DNA of 10,569 nt from Candidatus Zixiibacteriota bacterium (GTDB taxonomy: Bacteria > Zixibacteria > MSB-5A5 > GN15 > JAAZOE01). Below are positions 1-7,178 of this stretch, in pieces. The notes beneath the pieces are model-generated. The model was not told where the DNA came from, ran no database searches, and saw only the letters and a list, made by a program, of their open reading frames with translations. Location of the stretch: assembly GCA_012797915.1 (NCBI GenBank), contig JAAZOE010000337.1, positions 1 to 10,569 on the forward strand, given 5' to 3'. Each line of letters opens with the position of its first letter. Positions within the stretch are counted from its first letter, which is position 1. A program made the position numbers and the translations under genes.

Positions 1-2031
1 GCCGGCGGTACCTTCCTGCTCAACAGCCCGTATCCGGCCGATCAGGTCTGGGATAAAATTCCGCGCGAAGTGCAGAAGCAGATCATCGACAAGAAACTGA
101 CCTTTTACGTCATCGATGCCATCGCCCTGGGCAAGAAACTCGGTCTGGGCGCCCGCATCAACATGATCATGCAGACCGCCTTCTTCATCATCTCCAAGAT
201 CCTGCCGGAAGAGGAAGCGATCGAAGCGATCAAGCATGCCATCACCAAAACGTACGGCCGCAAGGGGGAAAAGGTCATCAACATGAACTTCGCCGCCGTG
301 GACGGCGCCCGCAAGGCGCTTTTCAAGGTCGACTACCCGCAGAAGGTCACCAGCGGCATCGCCATGACCTCGCCGGTCCCGGCCCACGCCCCGGAATTCG
401 TCCAGAAGGTCACCGGCCCGATCATCTCCGGCAAGGGAGACGATCTGCCGGTGTCGGTCTTCCCCGACGACGGCACCTATATGACCGGCACGACCCAGTT
501 CGAGAAGCGGAACATCGCCGTGGACATCCCGGTTTGGGAGCCGGAGCTCTGCATCCAGTGCGGCCAGTGTTCGATCGTCTGTCCCCACGCCGCCATCCTG
601 CAAAAGGCCTATGCACCGGAACTTCTGGCCAAGGCCCCGAAGGCATTCAAGTCGATCGATGCCACCGGCCCGAAGTTTAAGGGATTGAAGTATACGCTGC
701 AGGTGGCCCCGGAGGATTGTACCGGTTGCACCGCCTGCGTCAACGTTTGCCCGTCCTATGAGAACAAGAAGGAAAAGACCGGCCGCAAGGCAATCAACAT
801 GCAGCTACAGGCGCCGCTGCGGAAGACGGAAGCCGAGAACTTCGCCTTTTTCCTGACCCTGCCGCAGACCGATCCGTCGCTGTATGACATCGGCACGGTC
901 AAGGGCAGCCAGTTCGTCAAGCCGCTGTTCGAATTCTCCGGCGCCTGCGCCGGGTGCGGCGAGACGCCGTACCTCAAGCTGATGTCGCAGTTGTTCGGCG
1001 ACCGGGCCTTGATCGGCAATGCCACCGGATGCTCCTCGATCTATGGCGGCAACCTGCCGACCACGCCATACACCAGTCGGCAGGACGGTCGCGGCCCGGC
1101 CTGGTCCAACTCGTTGTTCGAGGATTGCGCCGAATTTGCGCTGGGGATGCGCCTGACCGTGGACAAACTGCAGGAATACGCTTTCGAACTGCTCCATAAA
1201 GTCTGCCCGGAGGATTATGAGGCCATGCGTTCGGCCGACCAGACCACGCAGGCGATTCTGGAGGAACAGCGGAAACGGGTTGCGCAGTTGAAAACCAAAC
1301 TGGCTCCGCGGCGCGATCCCGAGGCGAAACGGCTGCTGGAGGTCGCCGACTACCTGGTTAATAAGTCGGTCTGGGGCATCGGCGGCGACGGCTGGGCGTA
1401 CGACATCGGGTACGGCGGCCTAGATCATGTCCTGGCCTCAGGCAAGAACGTCAACCTGCTGGTGCTGGACACCGAGGTCTATTCCAACACCGGCGGACAG
1501 ATGTCCAAGTCGACCCCGCGCGGGGCGACGGCGTTGTTCGCCGCGGCCGGCAAACCGCTGGCGAAAAAGGACCTGGCCATGCTGGCCATGTCCTACGGCA
1601 ATGTCTATGTCGCCCGCATCGCCATCGGTGCCAGCCAGAATCAGGCGGTCAAGGCGTTCATGGAAGCCGAGGCGTATCCGGGACCTTCGATCATCGTGGC
1701 CTACTGCCACTGCATCGCCCACGGTATCGACATGTCCCATGGATTCGAGGAGCAGGAGAAGGCCGTCAAGTGCGGTCACTGGCCGCTTCTGCGCTTCAAC
1801 CCGAAGCTGATCGAAGAAGGGAAGAATCCGCTGTCGCTGGATTCCAAAGCCCCGTCGATCACCTACGCCGAGTACGCGATGGGTGAGAACCGCTGGAAGA
1901 GCCTCAAGGCGATCGATCCGGCGCGGGCCGAGGATCTGGGGCGGCTGGCGCAGAAAGACGCCTCCCTGCGCTACTTCGTCTATGAACAACTGGCCAAACT
2001 CAGTTTTGACTTGGGGAACGACAAGAAATAG
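1..2031 (+). CDS. nifJ: Pyruvate:ferredoxin (flavodoxin) oxidoreductase, C-terminal part (5' end outside window)
   Basis: This enzyme oxidatively decarboxylates pyruvate with CoA to acetyl-CoA and CO2, passing electrons to ferredoxin or flavodoxin in the cytoplasm. The frame is open from base 1, so the GTG at 70 is internal: the first 23 codons already encode the family pattern GGTFLLNSPY. About 676 residues are visible of a protein usually near 1,170-1,200. In order I see the end of the gamma domain, the EKR segment with FEKRN (about 508-522), two 4Fe-4S motifs (CIQCGQCSIVCP at 550-585 and CTGCTACVNVCP at 718-753), and the thiamine-diphosphate domain. That last domain has CAGCGE near 946-963, NATGCSS near 1018, GDGWAYD near 1387 and NTGGQ near 1486-1500; CHC near 1705 likely completes the proximal cluster. 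All cluster cysteines expected in this part are present. There is no long C-terminal extension of the Desulfovibrio africanus type. A terminator follows. Family assignment is very secure. Confidence 0.97.
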   Translation, partial: AGGTFLLNSPYPADQVWDKIPREVQKQIIDKKLTFYVIDAIALGKKLGLGARINMIMQTAFFIISKILPEEEAIEAIKHAITKTYGRKGEKVINMNFAAVDGARKALFKVDYPQKVTSGIAMTSPVPAHAPEFVQKVTGPIISGKGDDLPVSVFPDDGTYMTGTTQFEKRNIAVDIPVWEPELCIQCGQCSIVCPHAAILQKAYAPELLAKAPKAFKSIDATGPKFKGLKYTLQVAPEDCTGCTACVNVCPSYENKKEKTGRKAINMQLQAPLRKTEAENFAFFLTLPQTDPSLYDIGTVKGSQFVKPLFEFSGACAGCGETPYLKLMSQLFGDRALIGNATGCSSIYGGNLPTTPYTSRQDGRGPAWSNSLFEDCAEFALGMRLTVDKLQEYAFELLHKVCPEDYEAMRSADQTTQAILEEQRKRVAQLKTKLAPRRDPEAKRLLEVADYLVNKSVWGIGGDGWAYDIGYGGLDHVLASGKNVNLLVLDTEVYSNTGGQMSKSTPRGATALFAAAGKPLAKKDLAMLAMSYGNVYVARIAIGASQNQAVKAFMEAEAYPGPSIIVAYCHCIAHGIDMSHGFEEQEKAVKCGHWPLLRFNPKLIEEGKNPLSLDSKAPSITYAEYAMGENRWKSLKAIDPARAEDLGRLAQKDASLRYFVYEQLAKLSFDLGNDKK

Positions 2032-2044
2032 GCTGTTTCCCGCC

Positions 2045-2061
2045 CGCGGCCGATGGCCGCG
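2045..2061 (+). repeat. Short GC-rich hairpin after nifJ
   Basis: A 7-bp perfect inverted repeat, CGCGGCC / GGCCGCG with a GAT loop, begins 13 bases after the nifJ stop. It has no T tract, so it is not a terminator by itself. It may stabilise the 3' end of the transcript together with the terminator hairpin that follows, or it may simply be chance in GC-rich DNA. Confidence 0.35.
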
Positions 2062-2074
2062 CCACCATTCTCCG

Positions 2075-2105
2075 AAAGCCGCCGGCCTGGTCCGGCGGCT
2101 TTTTT
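2075..2105 (+). terminator. Rho-independent terminator of nifJ
   Basis: The inverted repeat AGCCGCCGG (2077-2085) / CCGGCGGCT (2092-2100) has a six-base loop. It is followed by a run of six T (2100-2105), and the A residues at 2075-2076 can extend the stem into the T run. It lies 43 bases after the nifJ stop and separates nifJ from the downstream exported-protein gene, which should therefore have its own promoter between about 2106 and 2240. Confidence 0.85.
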
Positions 2106-2252
2106 GGGAAGGCCTTGAATCATGGGCAGTTGCCCGGCCCTTCCCCTATCGGGCCAAAGGCTTCAGGCCGTAAACTGTTTCCAAGCCCCGCTTAAGGTTA
2201 CCTGTCCGAATTCCGATAACAAGGATAAACGTTTGTATATCCTGGAGGACAT

Positions 2253-3128
2253 ATGAAACAGTTTTGGTTTGTGACCATGGTTTTGGGGATTGCCCTGCTG
2301 TTGGTTGTCCCGGTCAACGCGCAGACCGAGGATGAGATTATCGCCAAATATCTGAAGAAGGCCGAATCCACCACCAAGAGCAAGACCCAGCTCGGGTATT
2401 TCTATTTCAACGGCACCTATGGCCGGCTGAAAAACATGAATGATTACAACCAGTTCGCCGAAGGACTCTCCCCGCTTATCTCCGGTATCAACGGCAGCTA
2501 TGACCATATCGACGGCATTTTCCGGTCGAAGGAATTCAACGCCGGTTTAGGGTACATGGTCTCCCGGAACATGGCCGTTTCCGCCGGGCTCAGCTACTGG
2601 CTGAAAATGGGCAATACCCCCGTTGGAGATTACGATCTTTCCGCGGCTTTTCCGACCGATACGTCGGCGCATACCGGTTTCGAACTGAAATCCGAAGTCC
2701 AGGTGTACGGTTTCGCGGCCGATGCGCATTATTATCTGGTCAGTCCGCCCGACGTCAACGGGGTGCTGAAATCCCTGGCCGTCAAGCTGTCCGTCGGCGG
2801 CGGGTATTATTTCGCCCGCTGGTCGCTGTGGGAAAATTACCTCGGGTACAACCTGAGCACCGGGGACTATGAGGAAATCGGCGGCAAACTGTCCGGTTCG
2901 GCTCCCGGAGTCACGGTCGGCGCGTCGTTTGAGTACCCGATAAAACTGGCCGGCCTGGTGATCGAGGGCGGGGCGCGGTACCAATACCTGAACTTTACCA
3001 GCATGAAATGGTATAATGATCAAAGTGAAGAGACGGTTGTCGTGCACCAGGGAACCGGCGACCGGGTCAAGCTGGATTTCTCAGGGCCGCGCGCGCAATT
3101 CGGGCTCAAGCGATATTTCAATTGGTAG
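2253..3128 (+). CDS. Exported outer-membrane beta-barrel-like protein
   Basis: A 291-residue protein of unknown specific function. The start is well supported: GGAGG at 2244-2248 lies five bases before the ATG. Residues 1-23 form a signal peptide (MKQ, then a hydrophobic core, likely cut after VNA before QTEDE). Residues 25-43 look helical and charged. The remainder alternates hydrophobic and polar residues and is rich in Tyr, Phe, Trp and Gly, with strand-like stretches such as GYFYFNGTYG, NMAVSAGLSYWL, VQVYGFAADAHYYL, LAVKLSVGGGYYF and LVIEGGARYQYLNF. It ends in a strand with aromatic terminal residues (RYFNW), as many outer-membrane barrels do. Perhaps 8-12 strands fit the length. I recognise no porin, OmpA or transporter motif, so it could be a structural, adhesive or small channel protein. 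It precedes the TolB-like gene by 78 bases on the same strand. Confidence 0.75.
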   Translation: MKQFWFVTMVLGIALLLVVPVNAQTEDEIIAKYLKKAESTTKSKTQLGYFYFNGTYGRLKNMNDYNQFAEGLSPLISGINGSYDHIDGIFRSKEFNAGLGYMVSRNMAVSAGLSYWLKMGNTPVGDYDLSAAFPTDTSAHTGFELKSEVQVYGFAADAHYYLVSPPDVNGVLKSLAVKLSVGGGYYFARWSLWENYLGYNLSTGDYEEIGGKLSGSAPGVTVGASFEYPIKLAGLVIEGGARYQYLNFTSMKWYNDQSEETVVVHQGTGDRVKLDFSGPRAQFGLKRYFNW

Positions 3129-3206
3129 GTCTTGCGGGCGGGACGACGGAGAGGTAGATTGGGCGGCAATGTGTTCTCTGGTACGAAAGGATGGACTAAG
3201 ACGCCT

Positions 3207-4268
3207 ATGCGAACCGCAAGACTTATAACGCTGACAGCCACTCTGGCAACAGCCAGATTCCTGGCCGGGATGACCGTTGCCCTCGCCCAAACCTCAACCA
3301 CGTCTCCCGCGGCGTCCGCGACACCGGGGAAAATCGGCCCCCGGCCGGGCGGGAAGATCGCCTTCATCAGCGAGGGCGGCATTTGGATCATGGATGCCGA
3401 CGGCCGCAACCGCATGAAGGTCTGCGGCGTGGATAACGCCAAGGGCCGGCTGTCCTTCTCCCCTGACAACAGGAAAATCGCGTTCAGCCGCGAGGGAAAA
3501 GATATGAGTTCTTTTCCGTCCGGCGAGGGGGGCGGCCACCTGCTGCATGATATCTTCGTCGCCTATCTCGATTCGGCCGTATCCAACGTCAACTGGTGGC
3601 ACCGGATTACCAGTTCCCTGGGCGCCTATCAGCCGGAGTGGTCTCCCGACGGAACCAAGATTTATTGCCAGAACGACGCCAACGCCAACAATGTTGACTA
3701 CATTGTCCCCTCTCATCAAGTGGCCATGATCGATCCGGAGGGGGGAAATATGGAGTACCTTCGCAAGGACTGGCAGCGGCTCAACATGATCATGGTTCTG
3801 CCGTCGGTTTCCCCCGATGGTTCCAAGCTGGCGTACGTCATCGCCTATAGCCCGGATCCGAACCGGTATACGGTCCAGAATTACGGCATCAAGGTCATCT
3901 CGATGCTGGATATCATGAAACCGGAGGGAGAGATGAGGCTCCCGACGCCGGCGCTTCGGGATGGTCTGGCGCCGGCTTGGTCGCCCGATGGACAATGGCT
4001 GGCGTATGTTACCGCCGATAAAAAGAATCCATCGTTGAATATTATCCGGGCCGATATGACCGGAAAGCGGACGGTCTTTGCCTCTACTCCGGCTCAGACC
4101 GTTTCTCTGGCGGTACCGGGATGGTCGCCCGATTCCAAGTGGTTGACGTTCACCACGACGGATTCCAAATCGGGTGAAAATGTCATCAACATCATCGATA
4201 TCAATGGTCAGAACCTGACTCCTCTGACGGGAGCCGGGAAATTCAGCAATCCGACCTGGTCACGTTAA
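3207..4268 (+). CDS. Exported TolB-like WD40/PD40 beta-propeller protein
   Basis: A 353-residue protein made of PD40 (TolB-type) propeller repeats. SPD motifs lie near residues 84, 145, 201, 258 and 306 (FSPDN, WSPDG, VSPDG, WSPDG, WSPDS), each followed by a strand such as KIAFSRE or WLAYVTA. The N-terminal strand GKIAFISEGGIWIMDADG lacks its own SPD motif, while the C-terminus stops at NPTWSR. The two ends could join to close a six-bladed propeller, the size of the TolB propeller (inference). I chose ATG 3207 rather than the upstream in-frame TTG 3132 or GTG 3171 because it gives a clean signal peptide, MRTARLITL followed by a hydrophobic stretch, with likely cleavage after ALA-27. The Shine-Dalgarno match is poor (AAAGG about 16 bases upstream). 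A linker rich in Ser, Thr, Ala and Pro follows. It lacks TolB's separate N-terminal domain, so it is probably a periplasmic or surface propeller rather than true TolB. Confidence 0.85.
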   Translation: MRTARLITLTATLATARFLAGMTVALAQTSTTSPAASATPGKIGPRPGGKIAFISEGGIWIMDADGRNRMKVCGVDNAKGRLSFSPDNRKIAFSREGKDMSSFPSGEGGGHLLHDIFVAYLDSAVSNVNWWHRITSSLGAYQPEWSPDGTKIYCQNDANANNVDYIVPSHQVAMIDPEGGNMEYLRKDWQRLNMIMVLPSVSPDGSKLAYVIAYSPDPNRYTVQNYGIKVISMLDIMKPEGEMRLPTPALRDGLAPAWSPDGQWLAYVTADKKNPSLNIIRADMTGKRTVFASTPAQTVSLAVPGWSPDSKWLTFTTTDSKSGENVINIIDINGQNLTPLTGAGKFSNPTWSR

Positions 4269-4284
4269 ATTCTCCAGGAAACAG

Positions 4285-4314
4285 AAAAGGCCCCGCCAAT
4301 CGGCGGGGCCTTTT
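4285..4314. terminator. Bidirectional rho-independent terminator between convergent genes
   Basis: A perfect 13-bp stem, AAAAGGCCCCGCC (4285-4297) / GGCGGGGCCTTTT (4302-4314), has a four-base loop AATC. On the plus strand the T-rich tail continues as TTTTATTTATT. On the minus strand the stem ends in TTTT. It sits 17 bases after the propeller gene's stop and 24 bases beyond the pepA stop, so it can end both convergent transcripts, more strongly in the plus direction. Confidence 0.93.
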
Positions 4315-4337
4315 ATTTATTGCCGCGCAATCAATTA

Positions 4338-5825
4338 TCAGACTTTCTTCCAGTTCATGATTAAGTCGAGCAGTAGCCGGACGCCGAACCCGGTCGGGCC
4401 TTTGGGAACGTATGGTTTACCCGATGGTTCTTGGTCGCAATAGGCGATGTCGATATGCGCCCAAGGCCAGTCCTTGGTGAATTTCCGGAGAAAGGTCGCG
4501 GCGGTAATGGTTCCCGCCGGACGGCCGCCGGAATTTTTGATATCGGCGATCGGCGACTTGATTTGGTCGGCGTATTCCGGCCAAAGCGGCAGCTGCCAGA
4601 GTTTCTCCGCGGTGGCCTCTGACGAGGTCCGCAGGCGATCATTCAAGGTCTTGTTGGTCCCCACGAACGGCGCTCCGGCATACCCCAGGATGTACAACGA
4701 CGCCCCGGTCAGGGTGGCGATATCGACCACGGCCTGCGGTTTGAACTTGTCGGCGTAGTCCAAGGCGTCGGCCAGAATCAACCGGCCTTCCGCATCGGTG
4801 CTGATGATCTCGATCGTCTGTCCGGAACGGGAGGTGATGACGTCACCGGGACGGGAAGCATGGCCCGAAGGCATATTCTCGGCCAGTGGGATCAGGGCGA
4901 TCAGGTTGACCTTGGCTTTCAATTTGGCCGCCGCGGCCATCACGGCCAGCACCACCGCCGCTCCGGTCATATCCCCTTTCATTTCCCCCATATCCTGCGC
5001 CGGTTTTATGGAGATGCCGCCGTAATCGAAGGTGATCCCCTTCCCGACCAGGATCACCGGTTTGGCGTTGGCCTGCCCTTTATACTGGGCGATTACGAAC
5101 CGGGGTTTCCGTTCCGATCCCTGCCCCACGGCCATCAACCCTCCCATTTTCTCCCTGGCAATCTCCTCCGGACCCAGCACCGTGCAGGTGAAACGGCTTT
5201 CGGTGGCCAGCCGTTTCGCTTCTTTCGCGAATGTTTCCGGATAGAGATCATTGCCGGGCATACCGGCCAGATCGCGGCATTGATTCACCGCCCAGCCGAT
5301 AACCTCGGCGCGATGCGTTCCCACCTTGGCTTGTTCCAAACGGGCCCGATTGGCCACGACCATGGTCAGCGATTCGATACCGCCTTTTCTGGCTTCCGCT
5401 TCGGTCTTATACGCGGTATAACGATATCCCCCCAGCAGAAATCCCTCGACCATCGCCTGCGCCACCGAACCGGTCGCCGGGCCGTCATAGTAGAGCGCCA
5501 CCGATTTCAGCTTTTGCCCGAAGGCGGTCTTGGCCGTTCTTCCTGCGGCCTGGCGGAAGAGGTCGAAATCGTTGTCCTTCTTGTCCCCCAGCCCGACCAG
5601 AATGACGCGGCCGGCGGCGGTTTCCGGGAGCCGATACAGGACGGCTTCCGCTCCCGCGGAACCATCGAATTCGCCTGAGGCGAACATTTCCCGCACCGCT
5701 CCGCCGGAGAGGATGTCGATCTTTTCCAGCAGTTCCCCTTCCATTCGTTTGCTTTTGTGGCAAAACAAAACCGCCGCGTCCTCGGCGATATCCAGGAAGC
5801 TCGACGCGTAGCAGGATATCTTCAT
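4338..5825 (-). CDS. pepA: Leucyl aminopeptidase (M17 family, cytosol aminopeptidase)
   Basis: A 495-residue enzyme that removes N-terminal amino acids, preferring leucine, from peptides. M17 enzymes are cytoplasmic hexamers with two metal ions per subunit. The N-terminal domain (about 1-155) is variable; the catalytic domain covers about 165-495. The metal-binding and catalytic residues all sit at a constant offset of eight from Escherichia coli PepA: K262, D267, K274, D285, D344, E346 and R348. The M17 signature appears as STDAEGRL (342-349). One oddity is FDYGG (266-270) where the family normally has FDSGG, with Tyr (codon TAC) beside the metal-ligand Asp. The start is supported by GGGAGAG (plus-strand 5830-5836), four bases before the ATG. 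The gene is convergent with the propeller gene and shares its terminator. A 131-base gap separates it from aroC, so it may have its own promoter. In E. coli PepA also acts in DNA recombination; nothing here shows that role. Confidence 0.96.
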   Translation of the reverse strand: MKISCYASSFLDIAEDAAVLFCHKSKRMEGELLEKIDILSGGAVREMFASGEFDGSAGAEAVLYRLPETAAGRVILVGLGDKKDNDFDLFRQAAGRTAKTAFGQKLKSVALYYDGPATGSVAQAMVEGFLLGGYRYTAYKTEAEARKGGIESLTMVVANRARLEQAKVGTHRAEVIGWAVNQCRDLAGMPGNDLYPETFAKEAKRLATESRFTCTVLGPEEIAREKMGGLMAVGQGSERKPRFVIAQYKGQANAKPVILVGKGITFDYGGISIKPAQDMGEMKGDMTGAAVVLAVMAAAAKLKAKVNLIALIPLAENMPSGHASRPGDVITSRSGQTIEIISTDAEGRLILADALDYADKFKPQAVVDIATLTGASLYILGYAGAPFVGTNKTLNDRLRTSSEATAEKLWQLPLWPEYADQIKSPIADIKNSGGRPAGTITAATFLRKFTKDWPWAHIDIAYCDQEPSGKPYVPKGPTGFGVRLLLDLIMNWKKV

Positions 5826-5893
5826 GTATCTCTCCCGGTTTGATTGTTCGACTCTGTACGATCCGCCGTTGTCGCCCCCGTTCTCATCACGGG

Positions 5894-5922
5894 AATATAT
5901 TACTTTGATTGCCGGCGCACAA
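5894..5922 (-). promoter_or_regulatory. pepA: Candidate sigma-70-type promoter for pepA
   Basis: On the minus strand, TTGTGC (plus 5917-5922) and TATATT (plus 5894-5899) are separated by exactly 17 bases, about 70 bases upstream of the pepA start. The -10 box matches the consensus at five of six positions, but the -35 box only at three. The -10 box lies in a locally AT-rich patch in otherwise GC-rich DNA. This is pattern matching only, and the organism's own promoter consensus is unknown. Confidence 0.3.
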
Positions 5923-5956
5923 TCTCCAATCCGCGCCCGAGCGGTTTGCGCCGGGG

Positions 5957-7123
5957 TTACAGTTCCCGCTGCCGATACGAACGGACGTTCTCTTCCATTT
6001 GGTGAAGGGAATCGCCTCCGAAGACATCGGTGAAAGCGGAGGCCAGGACCATGGCCGTCATCGCCTCCCCGACCACGCCCGCCGCCGGGACAATACAGAC
6101 ATCGGCCCGCGTCACCATCGCCCGGACCGGGGTTTTGGCGGTCAGATCGATTGTCGCCAATGGATCCCGCAGAGTGGCGATCGGTTTGCAGGCGGCTCGA
6201 AGGACGATTTCCGCGCCGTTGGTCATTCCACCTTCGAGTCCGCCGGCGGCGTTTGACTTGCGAAACAGTCCTTTCGCCGGACCGCCGCTTTGTCGGGGAT
6301 CGTAATACACGGCGTCATGCACCAGCGACCCTCGTCGCCGGCTGCAGGAAAACCCCTCCCCGATTTCGACTCCCTTGACCGATGGGATCGACATGATCGC
6401 CGCCGCCAGCGCGCCATCCAGCCGGGTATACCATTGGGCGTTCGATCCCAAGCCGATCGGCAGGCCGGTCGCCCGCACCTCGAAGATGCCTCCCAGCGAA
6501 TCCTTGTCCTTCTTGGCTGCCTGAATCGCCCGCACCATGCGAGCGGCGGCCGCGGCCTCGACGCAGCGCACCGGCGAGCCGTCGGCGGCGATGACGATTT
6601 CCTCGAAGGTATGTCGTTTGCGGCCGATGCCGACGGAACCGATGGCGATGGTATGGGAGACGATGCGGATGCCGAAATGGTCGAGCAGTTGCCGGGCCAC
6701 GGCCCCGCAAGCCACGCGGACAGCCGTCTCGCGGGCCGAGGCCCGCTCCAGAACGTCGGCCACATCGGACGTGGCGAATTTAATCGCTCCCGCCAGATCA
6801 GCATGTCCCGGCCGGGGGATCGTGATCGGTCGATGCGACGCTCCGGATGTCAACCGCCCGGCCGTCATCTCCGGCCGCCGATCGCGGTTTTCAATCATGA
6901 TGGCAATGGGAGAGCCGATCGTGCGGCCGCGGCGAAGGCCGGAGAGGATGATTGCCCGGTCCTGTTCCAAACGCATCCGCCGGCTGCGGCCATACCCCTG
7001 CCGGCGCCGGGTCAATTCCCGGTCGATGGCGTCTATCGATAGCTCCAATCCGGCGGGGAACGCCTCGATCAGGCCGATGAGGGCCGGTCCATGAGACTCT
7101 CCCGCGGTCATAAAACGAAGCAT
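5957..7123 (-). CDS. aroC: Chorismate synthase
   Basis: A 388-residue enzyme of the last shikimate-pathway step: it converts 5-enolpyruvylshikimate 3-phosphate to chorismate by anti-1,4-elimination of phosphate, using reduced FMN. The N-terminus carries AGESHGPAL (7-15) with the conserved His-11. RRQGYGRS (40-47) and the RPGHADL segment with the second catalytic His-107 follow. ERASARETA (126-134), GGLEGGMTNG (294-303) and RADVCIVPAAG (339-349), with the conserved Asp-341, complete the set. Ala-340 replaces the Ser or His often seen in the R-x-D motif. The length matches the longer bacterial form. The start is supported by GGGAGGA (plus 7127-7133), three bases before the ATG. No other aro gene is nearby. 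It lies 55 bases downstream of the HDOD gene on the same strand and may be co-transcribed with it, although the functions look unrelated. Confidence 0.97.
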   Translation of the reverse strand: MLRFMTAGESHGPALIGLIEAFPAGLELSIDAIDRELTRRRQGYGRSRRMRLEQDRAIILSGLRRGRTIGSPIAIMIENRDRRPEMTAGRLTSGASHRPITIPRPGHADLAGAIKFATSDVADVLERASARETAVRVACGAVARQLLDHFGIRIVSHTIAIGSVGIGRKRHTFEEIVIAADGSPVRCVEAAAAARMVRAIQAAKKDKDSLGGIFEVRATGLPIGLGSNAQWYTRLDGALAAAIMSIPSVKGVEIGEGFSCSRRRGSLVHDAVYYDPRQSGGPAKGLFRKSNAAGGLEGGMTNGAEIVLRAACKPIATLRDPLATIDLTAKTPVRAMVTRADVCIVPAAGVVGEAMTAMVLASAFTDVFGGDSLHQMEENVRSYRQREL

Positions 7124-7126
7124 GCG

Positions 7127-7145
7127 TCCTCCCAGGCGACGCCTG
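7127..7145 (-). promoter_or_regulatory. aroC: aroC ribosome binding site abutting a 13-bp dyad
   Basis: The strong Shine-Dalgarno sequence GGGAGGA (plus 7127-7133) touches a perfect odd palindrome, CAGGCG-A-CGCCTG (plus 7133-7145). As RNA it could form a 5-bp stem with a three-base loop next to the ribosome site, and as DNA it could be an operator for a dimeric regulator. Which of these holds, if either, cannot be told from one sequence. Confidence 0.35.
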
Positions 7146-7178
7146 CAACATACGGCCGGGGGGCGATGGCGGCAATGA

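Noticed and set aside
70..2031. nifJ starting at GTG 70
   Set aside because: The frame is open to base 1 and the upstream codons encode the conserved GGTFLLNSPY segment, so this is an internal codon of a gene that enters from the left.
2192..2220. Possible promoter TTAAGG-17-GATAAC before the beta-barrel gene
   Set aside because: The spacing is right but only three of six and four of six positions match the consensus; too weak to list as a feature.
3132..3206. Upstream TTG or GTG starts for the propeller gene
   Set aside because: The added residues are Arg/Gly-rich and would bury the clear signal peptide that begins at ATG 3207.
4860..5678. Plus-strand open frame of 272 codons inside pepA
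   Set aside because: It is antisense to a gene with all M17 residues in place. The His/Arg/Gly-rich translation has no recognisable domain and reflects GC-rich codon bias.
6290..7042. Plus-strand open frame of 250 codons opposite aroC
   Set aside because: It overlaps essential chorismate synthase motifs on the other strand and shows no domain of its own.
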